Origin: Lampris incognitus
Lineage: Eukaryota; Chordata; Actinopteri; Lampriformes; Lampridae
Length of the DNA stretch: 64,000 nucleotides
Reading direction: 5' to 3'
NCBI RefSeq assembly: GCF_029633865.1
Contig: NC_079217.1
Location: 38,208,667-38,272,666 of the forward strand
Shown here one piece after another: positions 1 through 11,867 of the stretch (the first letter of the stretch is position 1; every line of letters starts with the position of its first letter). The translations under genes and the position numbers were made by a program. Under the pieces are notes generated by a model that worked only from the letters and a program-made list of their open reading frames with translations, searched no databases and was not told where the DNA came from.

Positions 1-358
1 AGCAGTGCACCAAGTTAGGAGAGAGACTGGTAAGCGTGCAAAGCAGGTATAATGTTTTCGGTGTGGAGGGGCACACTATGCAAATGATTGCAAATTCAAA
101 GACACTGTCTGTCATGCTTGTAGCAAAAAGGGACACTTAGCAGCCACACATCACCTAGAAGAAGATGAGGAGGCACAGTGTTCCTGCAACATGTTTAGGG
201 TGGAAACGGATGAGGAACCACCCAAGCCCTATTATGCCACAGTCAATGTGAGGGGGCAGGACATTAAATTTGAGGTGGATTCAGGGGCTACGTCTTCAGT
301 CATCAGTGAGGAGACCTACGGGAGAACATGGGGGTCTAACCCACAGAATAGAGATCCT
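1..358 (+). mobile_element. Ty3/gypsy retrotransposon remnant (gag zinc knuckle and protease region)
   Basis: Translation on the + strand shows a CCHC-type zinc knuckle followed by a short spacer and a retropepsin-like motif (VDSGATSSV), the order expected across the gag-pol boundary of Ty3/gypsy elements. The element enters from outside the window, so its 5' end is not seen. Reverse transcriptase, RNase H and integrase are absent here, so it is a broken old copy. Family assignment to Ty3/gypsy rather than BEL or a retrovirus rests on the knuckle plus protease style only. Confidence 0.7.
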
Positions 359-1425
359 ACATAAGTACCAATGAGCTGTTCTGCGTCACAAAAGATGTAA
401 AGACGCAAGCGCGTCCGCCATTGTTGTTTACCTGGAGCGACTGGTCATCGCACACCGTCAGTAATTCAATGGCGCCACGATGAAGATTGTCTCGTTTCAA
501 TCAATTGATTCATATCTGTGTTCATTTATCACAAATGCAAAGCTTCGGAGAGTTAATCCAGCATAATCAACAGTAAAGAGTATTAAATATCACGCATTAT
601 TAGGCACCGTTTGTCCTGAAACATCAGCACAGAAGCAATCTCATCAGGATCTTAACATTTCTTCTTAGCCCCTTTGTTTACAAATATTATTATGGGCAAA
701 CTGTAGAAATATCACTCAAATCAAGAGAATATTTTGTACTGTGACGCAATAAAAAGACGCAAAATTCCCCGTCTGAACGCCATCTGACCTCACTCAGAGT
801 GAGACCTGAACTGAACTGTTGACATTGAACTGAAAAGAAAGGGATACTCTGTTAAGTGTAACATTGCATTTATCAAGGTTAAATTGTTAGTGTTACTGAC
901 TGTATATTGATGTTTTGAGTTGAATGGTGAATTTGAATGGTTTTTCCTGCAAGGTTTAATCTCAAAGAGTCAACTTACCTGAAAAAGGGATTTTAGAGTG
1001 TAGATTTACCTGATTCACCTGATACTAAAAAGAGTTAACTCAAAGGATAAAATAACTGAAACAAAATAGGTCTAGCTTGATAAAGTAGACTGTTATCCTA
1101 GGAAAAATCTAGACTGGTCTCATCTTAATTGGAAAATATAAAATAGATAATTGATTAAACTAATTAGAAACCTGAACCTAAACAGCCTAATTGGAATTAA
1201 AAAGGGATTCACACTAGGGATTTAAGTATATCTAAATGTATGAATGTGTGACACATAGCTGTGAATAGTTTTCATGTCCAAGTGAATTTACACTATTTAG
1301 TCATTAAATTGACAGCTTTTTCATTTTGTTACACCAGTCTCTGGTCTGCTGTTTTGTTGCTCAACCACTCCTTAAGAGCCTAGATCTGGTCCAGTGTGAG
1401 ATAGTGACACAAGTGTTACATACAT
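359..1425. other. AT-rich stretch, possibly LTR and flank of the gypsy remnant
   Basis: No coding region is recognisable. The last ~150 bases (about 1,275-1,420), ending in a TGTTACA-type terminus, resemble the 3' part of a fish gypsy LTR, but no matching 5' LTR is in the window, so this is tentative. A 32-bp sequence at 724-755 recurs at 1,430-1,461 with 30 matches. Confidence 0.3.
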
Positions 1426-1465
1426 TTGGAGAGAATATTTTGTACTGTAATGCAATAAAAAAATA

Positions 1466-2953
1466 TGTTGGCAAGGCACCGGGTGTGGATGAGATTTGCC
1501 CTGAGATGCTGAGGCCCCAAACATTGATGGGCTGTCTTGGTTGACACGCCTCTTCAGTGTCGCGTGAAGGTTGGGGACAGTGCCTGTGGAATGGCAGACG
1601 GGTGGTGGTTCCCATATTCAAAAAGGTGGACTGGAGGATGTGCTCCAATTATTGGGTCATCACATTGCTCAGCCTCCCTGGGAAAGTTTACTCTAGGGTG
1701 CTGGAAAGGAGGCTCCGACCGATTGTCGAACTTCAGATCCAGGAGGAACAATGCAGATTCCATCCTGGCCGTGGAACAACTCTTTACCCTTGCAGAAGTG
1801 CTGAGGGGGGCATCGGAGTTTGACCGGCCAGTCTACATGTTTTTTGTGGACTTGGAGTAGGCATACAACCATGTACCCCGGGGCAGTCTGTGGGGGGTAC
1901 TGCAGGAGTATGGGGTACCAGGGCAGTTGCTACAAGCTATACCGTCCTTGTATAACCAAAGTGAGAGTTGTGACCGCATTCTTGGCACAAAGTCAAACAC
2001 GTTTTCGGTGGCTGTCGGACTCCGCCAAGGTTGTCCCTTGTCTCCAATTCTGTTTGTGATATTCATGGACAGGCTCTCAAGGCACAGCCAAGGTGAAGAA
2101 TGTGTCCATTTTGGGAAACTCAGAATTGCATCTCTGCTCTTCGCAGATGATGTGGTTTTGTTGGCTTCATCAGAACACAACCTCCAGCGCACACTGGGGC
2201 GGTTTGCAGCTGAGTGTGAAATGGCCAGCATGAGAGTCGGCATCTCCAAGTCTGAGGCCATGGTTCTCTACCGGAAAGTGGTGGATTGGTCCTTCCGGGT
2301 TGGGGATGAGTTGTTGCCTCAAGTGAAGGAGTTCAAGTATCTTGGGGTCTTGTTCACGAGTGAGGATAGGATGGAGTGGGAGATTAACAGGTGGATTGGT
2401 GCAGCATCAGCAGTAATGTCGACGTGGTACTGGACCGTTGTGGTGAAGAGGGAGCTGAGCCAGAAGGCAAAGCTCTCAATTTACCAGTCAATCTTCGTTC
2501 CAGCCCTCACCTATGGTCATGAGCTTTGGGTAGTGACCGAAAGGGTGGGATCGCGGATACACCTGGCTGGAATGAGATTCCTCCGCAGGGTGTCTGGGCT
2601 CAGCCTTAGAGATAGGGTGAGGAGCTCGAACATCCAGAGGGAGCTTGGAGTAGAGCCACTGCTCCTTCTCGTCGAAAGGAGCCAGTTAAGATGGTTGGGG
2701 CATCTGATTAGGATGCCTCCTGGGCGCCTTTCTTCGGAGGTTTTCCGGACACGGCCAACTGAGAGGAGACCGCGGGGTAGACTCAGAACTTGCTGGAGGG
2801 ACTACATGTCCAATCTGGCCTGGGAACTCCTTGGGATCTCCCAGGAGGAGCTGGAGGGCGTTGCTGGGGAGAGGGACATCTGGAGTGCCCTACTTAGCTT
2901 GCTGCCACTGCAACCCTACCCCGGAGAAGTAGCGGAAGATGAATGAATGAATG
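1466..2953 (+). mobile_element. Rex3 (RTE clade) non-LTR retrotransposon, 5'-truncated
   Basis: The translation carries fish RTE/Rex3 reverse transcriptase landmarks in order: GKAPGVDEI near the 5' end, GRGT, VDLE (motif A), LRQGCPLSPILF (motif B), FADDVVLL (motif C, catalytic Asp pair), KYLGV and a C-terminal region ending about 2,946. The stretch around 1,590-1,606 also matches the site of the classic Rex3 PCR primer as I remember it. The element ends in GAATGAATGAATG, the tetranucleotide tail typical of Rex3. It lacks the endonuclease and RT N-terminus (usual 5' truncation). The longest uninterrupted part is 1,927-2,946; upstream, the frame changes between about 1,540 and 1,860, so the copy is dead. 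Confidence 0.88.
1927..2946 (+). pseudogene. Rex3 reverse transcriptase, C-terminal two thirds
   Basis: Open frame of 339 codons. It contains RT motif B (LRQGCPLSPILF), motif C (LFADDVV), the KYLGV motif and the conserved RTE C-terminus up to LLSLLPLQP. The chosen start is simply the first Met inside the domain; the true protein begins far upstream and is missing. RT motif A lies just upstream in a different segment of frame, so this is a fragment of a non-functional LINE protein. Confidence 0.8.
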
Positions 2954-3560
2954 GGGAAAATATTATTGTTTGGGCCACTTGATAGCGGCAGAAAACAAAG
3001 TATGGCTACTAGCACTGCAACCCAACCTACATTTAACAAACAAAGATTGTTTTCCCGCTAGGCTGCTTATTGTTGTTATTTCAGATTTAAAGTGTCTCCG
3101 TTGATTCCAGATTGTTTCCTTTACATTTTGATTGTGCTTTGATTTCTTAATTATACTAATTGGTTTCTTATCTACCAAGCATGACTATTGATGAGGTAGA
3201 CCTGGCTTTCAAATGGGCAATCAATTTTTACTTACAAAGCCCATGGTCCATTCTGAATAATGCCATTGGCATGATGCTCCCAGCCTCCCAGAGTGGCTGG
3301 ATAGGCTCACACATTGGGAACACTGGGTCATTCTTTCATCACGGATTGAGTTTGAATAGTTTAAGATTTACAGCAACTGTAAAGGCTACCCTATAGTTAA
3401 CAAGAGTAGCCCACCTAATGTTTCTGCCTTTGTTTTTGTTTTGTTTTTTGGGGGGGGGGTCTATTTTGGGGATTGGTATTGTTACTTTGTATGTTCCCCA
3501 TTGTTTTCGGAAACGGCAACATTTATGTGGTACAATTTTAAATGGTCAATACTTGTTACA
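2954..3560. other. No recognised gene; probable 5' flank of L1-A
   Basis: Between the Rex3 tail and the L1-A endonuclease there is AT-rich sequence with a short G run near 3,450. I see no conserved protein motif. Part of 3,420-3,560 may be the region just before L1-A ORF2, because the endonuclease frame begins at about 3,575. Confidence 0.3.
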
Positions 3561-3899
3561 TACTTGCATGACTAGTCAGCTAAATTGCGTCTCCTGGGAC
3601 ATAAAGGGAATCAACTCTCTGATAAAGAGGAAGAAAGTTATTACTTAAAGAAGCTATCTACAAGTATTGCATTTATTCAAGAATCACACCTTACTGATAT
3701 GGAACATTTGAAACTTAAGAGAGACTGGATCAGGCATGTCTTTTTTTCCCCCTCTTTTACCTCTAAAGTGAGGGGGCTTGCTGTACTTATAAACAAAAAC
3801 ATGTTTAAATTAAACTCAGTTTGAAAAAGATAAGAATGGTAGATTCCTGCTTATTGATTGTGTTTTGAATGTGAATAGGGTGACACTAGTAAATATATA

Positions 3900-5118
3900 C
3901 ACTCACCGGCCACTTTATTAGGCACACCTGTCCAACTGCTCGTTAACGCAAATTTCTAATCAGCCAATCACATGGCAGCAACTCAATGCATTTAGGCATG
4001 TAGACATGGTCAAGACGATCTGCTGCAGTTCAAACCGAGCATCAGAATGGGGAAGAAAGGTGATTTAAGTGACTTTGAACGTGGCATGGTTGTTGGTGCC
4101 AGACGGGCTGGTCTGAGTATTTCAGAAACTGCTGATCTACTGGGATTTTCACGCACAACCATCTCTAGGGTTTACAGAGAATGGTCCGAAAAAGAGAAAA
4201 TATCCAGTGAGCGGCAGTTCTGTGGGCGAAAATGCCTTGTTGATGCCAGAGGTCAGAGGAGAATGGCCAGACTGGTTCGAGCTGATAGAAAGGCAACAGT
4301 AACTCAAATAACCACTCATTACAACCGAGGTATGCAGAAGAGCGTCTCTGAACGCACAACACATCGAACCTTGAGGCAGATGGGCTACAGCAGCAGAAGA
4401 CCACACCGGGTGCCACTCCTGTCAGCTAAGAACAGGAAACTAAGGCTACAATTCGCACAGGCTCACCAAAATTGGACAATAGAAGATTGGAAAAACGTTG
4501 CCTGGTCTGATGAGTCTCGATTTCTGCTGCGACATTCGGATGGTAGGGTCAGAATTTGGCGTCAACAACATGAAAGTATGGATCCATCCTGCCTTGTATC
4601 AACGGTTCAGGCTGGTGGTGGTGGTGTAATGGTGTGGGGGATATTTTCTTGGCACACTTTGGGCCCCTTAGTACCAATTGAGCATCATGTCAATGCCACA
4701 GCCTACCTGAGTATTGTTGCTGACCATGTACATCCCTTTATGACCACAGTGTTCCCATCTTCTGATGGCTACTTCCAGCAGGATAACGCGCCATGTCATA
4801 AAGCTCGAATCATCTCAGACTGGTTTCTTGATCATGACAATGAGTTCACTGTACTCAAATGGCCTCAACAGTCACCAGATCTCAATCCAATAGAGCACCT
4901 TTGGGATGTGGTGGACCGGGAGATTCGCATCATGGATGTGCAGCCGACAAATCTGCAGCAACTGCGTGATGCTATCATGTCAATATGGGCCAAACTCTCT
5001 GAGGAATGTTTCCAGTACCTTGTTGAATCTATGCCACGAAGGATTAAGGCAGTTCTGAAGGCAAAAGGGGTCCAACCCGGTACTAGCAAGGTGTATCTAA
5101 TAAAGTGGCCAGTGAGTG
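3900..5118 (+). mobile_element. Tc1/mariner element, DD36E type, copy 1
   Basis: A 1,219-bp element bounded by TA at 3,898-3,899 and 5,119-5,120. Its inverted ends of about 30 bp begin CACTCACCGGCCACTTTATT on the left and read CACTCACTGGCCACTTTATT inward on the right. It sits in the endonuclease reading frame of L1-A. It encodes the transposase at 4,047-5,135 and is about 97% alike to the copy at 30,337-31,556, so both are fairly young. Confidence 0.93.
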
Positions 5119-5135
5119 TATGGTCCCAACTATGA
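4047..5135 (+). CDS. Tc1-family transposase (DD36E), C-terminus altered
   Basis: Cut-and-paste transposase acting at the terminal repeats. N-terminal paired-type helix-turn-helix region (residues ~1-110, with [12 protein letters not shown]) is followed by the catalytic core: Asp in WSDES, Asp in QQDNAPCH and Glu in NPIEHLWD. Thirty-six residues separate the second Asp from the Glu, the spacing of the DD36E group known as Incomer. Compared with copy 2, one G is missing from the G run near 5,068. The reading frame therefore misses the family's usual stop, runs through the terminal repeat into L1-A and gives 362 instead of 346 residues. The catalytic residues are intact; activity is not known. 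Confidence 0.88.
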   Translation: MGKKGDLSDFERGMVVGARRAGLSISETADLLGFSRTTISRVYREWSEKEKISSERQFCGRKCLVDARGQRRMARLVRADRKATVTQITTHYNRGMQKSVSERTTHRTLRQMGYSSRRPHRVPLLSAKNRKLRLQFAQAHQNWTIEDWKNVAWSDESRFLLRHSDGRVRIWRQQHESMDPSCLVSTVQAGGGGVMVWGIFSWHTLGPLVPIEHHVNATAYLSIVADHVHPFMTTVFPSSDGYFQQDNAPCHKARIISDWFLDHDNEFTVLKWPQQSPDLNPIEHLWDVVDREIRIMDVQPTNLQQLRDAIMSIWAKLSEECFQYLVESMPRRIKAVLKAKGVQPGTSKVYLIKWPVSVWSQL

Positions 5136-5400
5136 CAACCCAGCCTTCTTTGATGACCTACTTCTAAGACTAGCGGCGGTTGAGGGTCCCTACCTTATTG
5201 GTGGAGACTTTAATCTGGTCCTTAACCCAGCTATTGACCGCTCACTGCCCAAGGCACTTATGCCATCTAAGGCAAATTCAGTATTGAATCACGGCATAAA
5301 AGAACTAGGGACGTCTGATATTTGGCATACTCTCAACCCTAACAAGAAAGATTTCCCCTTTTTCTCTAATGTCTATAATTCTTAATCTAGAATAGATATT

Positions 5401-6756
5401 TGCTAGTTGTCATGTCCCTGCCTCGTCAGCCCCGCCCTCGTCGGGCCGCTCCCACTGCCTCACCTAGCTCATCTGGTTCCTCGATCTCACCTGGAGCTTT
5501 CCAGAGCTCACACCTGACCGGCATCTCCAATCAGGCCAATCAACCCATCTCGGCCAGGACGATCTGTACGCACGGTGCATACAGGATTACGGCTGCCGGC
5601 GCCACTGTGTGTAGGTGCTGTTTCTCAGCTGCAGAAAGAGGCATCCTAACAACATCATATAAAACACAAATACACAAATCACTTTAACATTAACAGCAAC
5701 AGCAACCTACTCCATGTAGTAATTTATAATAATACAAATAATAATGAATTTAATTTATAAAGCGCATTTCTATAACCCAATGCACTGATAGTGTATTAAT
5801 ATGTAGACCTCAACACACTATAATACACAGTAGAATAAATAGAAAACCATGATATTTAGATGACACCTGCAAAAGTGTGCATATTACATAAATACTATTT
5901 ATAAGCAAAGTATATTTTCATGTGCACACAAAATCATATACTTAGGTCAACCTGTTACCCTAGAATGGCAACAGGGTTGACAGTGACAGGGTTGATGAAG
6001 AATGCTAATGGCAGCCATTACTAGTCATGTGCTAAAGGTCTTGACACCACATGGTGTGCATTCACAAAAGGCCTAAATCATGTTATACGTGTACATTTAA
6101 AATTTCAAACAAATACCTTTTTAACATATGTTTTTATTATAACAGGGCTGACACAATGAGCTTGTCCCCCTGTCAGACATAACATAATTCAAAGAAAATT
6201 CATTAATAAAAGAGGAAACTTACTGGTCTTTTCACCATCCATGTCAGAAAAGGCAGAGGATGTCAATTCCAGGGAATCATGCAACTTTCGGAACAGTCCA
6301 TTATCTCTGAAGTGGTGTTTTCATTAAAAGTAACAGGGTTGACGACAACATGGGGACCCGCCTAAATTGTTGTTTTTTTTTCAACATTTTACACATATTA
6401 AGAATAAAACCAATTAATAAGTATTGAAACAACACTTGAGGATTTATATAACTTTAAGTTTTTATATGATATTTTGACTTTTTTTTTTTTGGCCTTAATA
6501 GCTAGTAAAAGTAGAGAGATCATACTGAGGGACAGGTCATTTACATTTTTTGAAAGATGCTTCACACCTAAGTGTTTAAAACTCCTTAAAAGCAAAATAA
6601 AATAAAAACGTTATTTGTTTTTATTTTTCAAGACATATCATGTAAAAGAAATTATAAAATGTTTTATGGTTTATTTATTGTTCATATTTACAGATTAGTT
6701 TTGTTTGAGGGACACAAAATGGCAAGTTTTCGTATAATGACCCAGGTATGTCCTTA
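5401..6756. other. Unassigned insert or replacement where the L1-A RT core should be
   Basis: The first ~250 bases are GC-rich without a recognised family; the rest is AT-rich. A CAGGGTTGA-like motif occurs at about 5,972, 5,986, 6,143 (one change) and 6,333, and inverted at 5,946-5,956, where it can form a short hairpin with 5,969-5,981. The piece near 5,751-5,775 resembles the start of a common fish short repeat. I see no gene. Confidence 0.35.
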
Positions 6757-7578
6757 TGGTTTTAAATACCTGGGCACAAACATCAGAAAACACCATGACA
6801 AAGTGCTCAAAGACAGCTATTTGAATCTCTTGGAGAAAATTAAGACAGATTCCTCAGAGATGGACCAACTTGCCACCGTCCCTAATTGGTAGAGTAAACA
6901 AAATTAAAATGAATGTATTACCAAAGTTTACCTACCTTTTTATTTGTATCCCCCTGAGAGTCCCCAGGAGCTTTTTCAATGAACTTAACAAAGCTATCAT
7001 CTCATTTTAAGGCAAAATAAAATACCTAGAGTAAAATTATCTACTCGCCAGGCCTCTTATACTAAAGGTGGTTTAAACCTTCCCCTGATTCTACTATCTG
7101 GCATCTCAGTTCCGGTCGATATTGATTTGGTTGCATGCTGAGGGTAATGAGGTTAGATGGCTATCTGTAGAACAACATGAGCTGAATACTACTCCTTTGA
7201 AAATAATTCCTCTCTTGGGCACAAAGAAAAGCTTCTCGTTAATCACAAAGAACCCCATAAGTTTGAACACCTTTGGGGCATGGCAGGAGTCCCACATAAT
7301 TTTGGGAATAGATATCTCATTACTAAGAAAGACCCCTTTACGGGATAACCCCAACATTCAAAATCTTACAGCTGATGGAACATTAAAAAAATGTGTCAAT
7401 AATGGGATCAAAACTGTTGGAGACTTATATAGTGGCAATATACTGTCTACATTCCAACAATTATCTTCCAAATTTAATTTGCCAAGACACAATCTCTTTA
7501 AATACATTCAAATCAGACACTGGGTCCAAGATAATGCTATAGCTTTCCCGTTTATTCCAAATGAAACACCCCCTAAAG
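6757..7578 (+). pseudogene. L1-A ORF2, post-RT segment
   Basis: The translation, with several frame changes, reads as the region after the RT domain of fish L1/Tx1 ORF2: FKYLGTNIRKHHDK, then a conserved run ending in KYIQIRHWVQDN. The longest open piece is 7,122-7,613, whose last residues are MITE sequence. It is continued by 8,145-8,555 on the far side of the MITE. Confidence 0.7.
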
Positions 7579-8144
7579 CAGTGTTTCTCAACCGGGGGTC
7601 CGCGGACCCCTAGTGGTCCGTGGTGTAATTGCAAGGGGTCCGTGAAAATAAAATATCTTTAAAAAAAAGATCCTATGACATCTATAGAAATAGGATTATT
7701 TTACTCAAATGTGACTGAGACCTTTATCTACCTAAACTATAAAGGGTAACAGGACTTTTTTCTCTAATTACATCTGTTTCACAAGTGTAATTTATTGTAT
7801 TTTAATAAGAGATCTCGCTCCCGTTTGCATTGTTAAAAGTTACTGCATAAAAATTCTATTGTTACATATATCTGAAAGTTACTGAATACATATTCTGTTT
7901 GTTACATATATCTGAAAGTTACTGCGTAAGAATTCTGTTTTGTTAACTATATCTAAGTTACAACTGAAAGCTCTTATTTTTGCCCCAAAGAGTGAATAAA
8001 TGCTATAATGCAATTTAAAATGCAGTTTCTACTGTTTCTATCAAATTGCAACCCCCCCCCCCCCCAAGATCAGGTGGAGGGGTCCTCAGGGTAGATCAAA
8101 AATACGCAGGGGGTCCAGGACCCCAAAAAGGTTGAGAACCACTG
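7579..8144. mobile_element. hAT-like non-autonomous element (MITE) inside L1-A
   Basis: A 566-bp element without coding capacity. Its ends are inverted repeats: CAGTGTTTCTCAACC on the left and GGTTGAGAACCACTG on the right, the terminal style of hAT (Charlie/MER5-like) elements. It is flanked by an 8-bp duplication differing at one base (CCCTAAAG at 7,571-7,578 and CCCTAGAG at 8,145-8,152), the hAT target-site length. A perfect palindrome, GGGTCCGCGGACCC, follows the left end. Confidence 0.85.
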
Positions 8145-9055
8145 CCCTAGAGGATCATTTGCTTAACATACCAGTCTCCTCCGCTAGGGGGGGGCTGATA
8201 TCCTCATTAAACAACATTGAACATCTATGATAGGTTATCTATTAAACGCAAATGGGAAACAGACCTAGAATGCAACTACGGCGACCCTGATTGGCAAAAT
8301 AATTTGGAAAGATCTCAGACAGTTCTAGTCTCTACAAAACATAGACAAATGCAATTTAATATTTTTCACAGAACATATCTTACCCCACACAGGCTACACA
8401 GGATTGATCGAACTATACCCGCCATGTGCCAGAGGTGTAAGATAACTGAGGGCAATCTGCTCCATATGCTCTGGAGTTGCTCTTACCTGGAAGAGTTTTG
8501 GAAGTTCATTATAACCACTGTTTCAAATATCATAGAGTACAAACTACCATTATGATCCCAGGGTTTGGTTACTGGGTGACGTTGACATGCTAACAGTAAC
8601 TCACCATAAGAAGTATTTTGTATCACTTGCCAGCACAATGGGGGGGAAATTATCCTTTTGTGATGGTGAGTTTTCTGGAAATCAGAAAACTCACCATGAC
8701 AAAAGCACTGGCTGAATGAACTTTCGTCATATTGCACTCCAGAGAAGATTCTGTACAATGTCAGGGGTAAACCTGCAATATTTAATAAAATCTGGTGCTC
8801 CTTCTGGGACTTTGTCCCTTCAGTAAATTCACTTAGTTGATTTACTTATTAGAACTGCTGTTGTATTTTTTCCCCCTCCTTAACATATGTATCTTTAAAG
8901 GACTTGAAGTTGTGAATGATGTTGAGCATTGTACCATTCTTGGGATGGAGTGGGTGGGACGGTGTGTTTATTTTATTTTGTTTTGTTCTCTCCCTTTTCT
9001 CTGTATTTTTTCTCTATTTTATGTTGTTGTATTTTGTTCTTAATACAAAAATGAC
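8145..9055 (+). pseudogene. L1-A ORF2 C-terminus and 3' UTR start
   Basis: The open part 8,217-8,555 gives the ORF2 C-terminal region with a CCHC-like element (CQRCKITEGNLLHMLWSC) typical of L1/Tx1 ORF2. Downstream, a frame-shifted continuation with DVDMLTVTHHKKYF is still recognisable to about 8,820. It is followed by a T-rich 3' UTR until the solo LTR at 9,056. Confidence 0.7.
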
Positions 9056-9301
9056 TGTAAATGGCAACTGTTGATCTGCCATTTTTGGTGCCATATTTAT
9101 GTTTAATATACAAATTGCATTTACGGTGGTTTGACATTTTCACTTACCTGTCATTGATTTACCTGTTCGCAAGCTGTTGGCACAATATATACATTGACTT
9201 ATTTCATGTACTTACCTATGATGTACACGTGAGGGCGATCTTTTCCTTGTTGTTGATCCTGTAGAGCGGAAGTGTGTCATTGAGTCAGAGCTTGGCGGCA
9301 T

Positions 9302-9318
9302 GTGAAGGCTAGGAGACG
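9302..9318. repeat. Target-site duplication of L1-B, left copy
   Basis: The 17-bp sequence GTGAAGGCTAGGAGACG is repeated exactly at 14,357-14,373, on the two sides of L1-B. This length and exactness are what target-primed reverse transcription leaves behind and fix both ends of the insertion. Confidence 0.93.
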
Positions 9319-9414
9319 GAGCCAAGATGGCGGCGTAGCGTTCGGTCTGCTGCAGAACCCGCTCTGTCTTGAAAACTTTTTAAAAGCAACAAAACGAACT
9401 TTCAGGATAAAAAA

Positions 9415-10167
9415 TTGAAGCCACATGTGATGGCAAAAAATCTGGGCTCAGACAGAAAAATTACGACTCCCAGTTCTTCTCCATCCAAACGTTTTGGCAA
9501 GAGCCAAAACATGGAAACCGACGCCGCAGAAAACATCATTGCTACGCTCAAGATGGCTATCAAAGAGCAAGGAGCTAGCATTGGGAAAAGTATCAGTGAC
9601 CTGCAGGTTACTGTTAACTGTATTTCTGAAGATCTCAAGGAGCTGAAAGGAAAGTTGGCGCACACCGAAGCGAGAGTGAGTAAAGCAGAGGAAAAAATCC
9701 AAAATTTGGAAAGCAAGGTGCTGGAGCTGTCACGATACAAACGAAGAGGGAACCTGCGACTTCACGGGCTAACTGAGGAAGACGGAGAAGACGTTCGCAG
9801 AAAGGTCACAGAAATCTGCCAAAACATGGCTCCTGACCACCGAGAGACATTCCCGGAGGTACTCGACTCAGTGCACAGGCTTGGGCAAAGACGTGAGTCT
9901 TCAGCGGCACCACTGCCCCGTATAGTAATCATTCAATTCACTATGAGGCATTTTCGAGACATTATCTGGAAGACGGCGAAACGATCCGACTATTTGACGC
10001 CGCCCAGGAAGCTGCGCTTTAAGGAAGACCTTTCTCCCGAGCACCGAGAGAGGCGCAACCTATTGTGGCCGCAGGTTGAGAAAGCACGAGAGGAAGGGAA
10101 GATTGCATACTTCGTGGGAGCCCGTGCGTTTGTGAACAGAAAGGAGATTCACTTACGTTTGACATGA
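9415..10167 (+). CDS. L1-B ORF1 protein (RNA-binding chaperone)
   Basis: An intact frame of 250 codons. Residues ~40-105 form heptads of a coiled coil (ISDLQVTVNCISEDLKELKG and onward) used for trimerisation. Residues ~105-190 resemble the RRM domain (RRGNLRLHGL, then IVIIQF). Residues ~190-250 fit the C-terminal domain of L1 ORF1 (PPRKLRFKEDLSPEHRERR). ORF1p packages the LINE RNA in cytoplasmic particles. The first Met sits about 96 bases into the element, a normal 5' UTR length for fish L1. The last ~6 codons fall in the 337-bp segment shared, inverted, with L1-C. Confidence 0.85.
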   Translation: MKPHVMAKNLGSDRKITTPSSSPSKRFGKSQNMETDAAENIIATLKMAIKEQGASIGKSISDLQVTVNCISEDLKELKGKLAHTEARVSKAEEKIQNLESKVLELSRYKRRGNLRLHGLTEEDGEDVRRKVTEICQNMAPDHRETFPEVLDSVHRLGQRRESSAAPLPRIVIIQFTMRHFRDIIWKTAKRSDYLTPPRKLRFKEDLSPEHRERRNLLWPQVEKAREEGKIAYFVGARAFVNRKEIHLRLT

Positions 10168-10367
10168 TTTCTTAGCCCTCTTGTGTAGTGAAATAATAGA
10201 CAAAGACACAATGAATAAAAAGAAATAAAAAGAAGAGAAGGTAGTGTTAGATCAACTGAATGGCAATAGAAAACTTAACAGTCCCTGGGAATGTACTAAC
10301 AAGGGAATGAAAACTGCAAACCTTTAAGAAAAATGTCAACATAAGGTGTAGAATCAAGTAACATTGT

Positions 10368-11867
10368 ATGAACATGAGGATACATAACATCGTGCTCAAT
10401 GTGGCAAATATCCCCTGGAAAGTTTTAAGAACACTATTTTTCTCATTTTTTTTAAAGATAGAGGTAAATAAACAAATAAAAATAGCTGTTTCTTTTAATG
10501 CTCGAGGATTAAGGGACAATACCAAAAGGAAAGCACTGCTATTATATGCTAAAAGCCTGAATACTGATTTTTGTTTGATACAAGAATCTCATTCTGAACC
10601 TAATGACATTAGATTCTGGAAATCCCAATGGGGAGAGGACTTGTGGATGTCTCATGGCACAAACCACTCAGCAGGAACTCTGACTTTGAAACACAAGTTT
10701 AAAGGGAAAGTTATCTCTTCACAGACAGATCCAAACGGTCACTTTATTTTGTTGGTTATTTCATTTAATGACCAGGTATTTTTATTGGGAAACGTTTATG
10801 GTTATAACAACAAACAGGAGAATATTACCTTAATGCATTCAGTAAATGCAAAAATTGATTCTATAATAAGTAAATTTGCAGATCTAAAGATCATATTCGG
10901 AGGAGACTGGAATCATTCAATTAATGATATGTTAGATAGATGGCCAAATAAAAGTAATACAAATATTAGTTATTTGTTAGATTTTATAAATGAAAGAGAT
11001 CTGATTAATATTTGGAGGTATAAGAATCCTACAGTTAAAGAATTTACGTGGAAGAACAGGTCAGGGTCATTACAGTCTCGTATTGACTATTGGTTGATTT
11101 CTGATCCATTATCTGAACATTTCTCTTCAGTTAAAATGTTACCAACACCCTTGACGGATCATAAAACTATCTTTTTGGAGCTGTATATGTCTACTAGTCA
11201 TCAAACTAAAAGAGTCAACTCATATTGGAAATTAAATAATTCTCTTTTATTGAATGAATCTTTGGTAAAGGAGATTAAAATAAAAATAGATGAATGCTGG
11301 GATAGGGCATGTGCTGAAAATATGTATGGCAAAAATTGGGAGTTCATGAAATTTGAATTAAGGTCCCTTATAATGAAAAGAGGAGCTGAAATAGTTAAAA
11401 ACAGAAAAAAAGAAGAATCAGAAATGATCTCTGAAATTATTGCTTTATCCTCACAGCCACTTGAAAATTTATCAGAGGATAACAAGAACAGACTTCAAAT
11501 TCTACAATTAAAATTAGATAATCTATATATTCACAAGGCAAAAGGAGCCTTTGTGCACTCTAGGAGGAGATGGCTTGAGGAAGGAGAGCAAAACTCCAGC
11601 TATTTCTTCAAATTAGAGAAACAACATAATACACTTTGCAGCATGACCAAACTCTGTTCAGATGATGTCATCACACAAGACCCTAAAAAGATTTCTGAGA
11701 CATGTGAACTATTTTATAAAGAATTATATAAGTCTAAACTGTCAACAAATGACATGGAAAGTTTCTTCAACTCTTTAGGTAATATTGAGAGCATCAGCAA
11801 TGCTAATAAAGATTTGTGTGATGCCCCCATCACAGCACTGGATGTTGAGGATGCTATTAAAAAATGA
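10368..11867 (+). pseudogene. L1-B ORF2, endonuclease and linker
   Basis: The open part is 499 codons; the protein probably begins near IKIAVSFNARGL (about 10,478). Apurinic-like endonuclease residues are visible in order: Asn in FNARGL, Glu in QESHS, Asp and Asn in GGDWNHS, SRIDYWL, and His in LTDHKTI. This domain nicks the target DNA to start reverse transcription. The linker has the conserved RRRWLEEGEQNSSYFFKLE element. A one-base shift near 11,862 separates it from the RT, whose first motif (LNKSPGNDGL) reads in the next frame. Confidence 0.85.
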
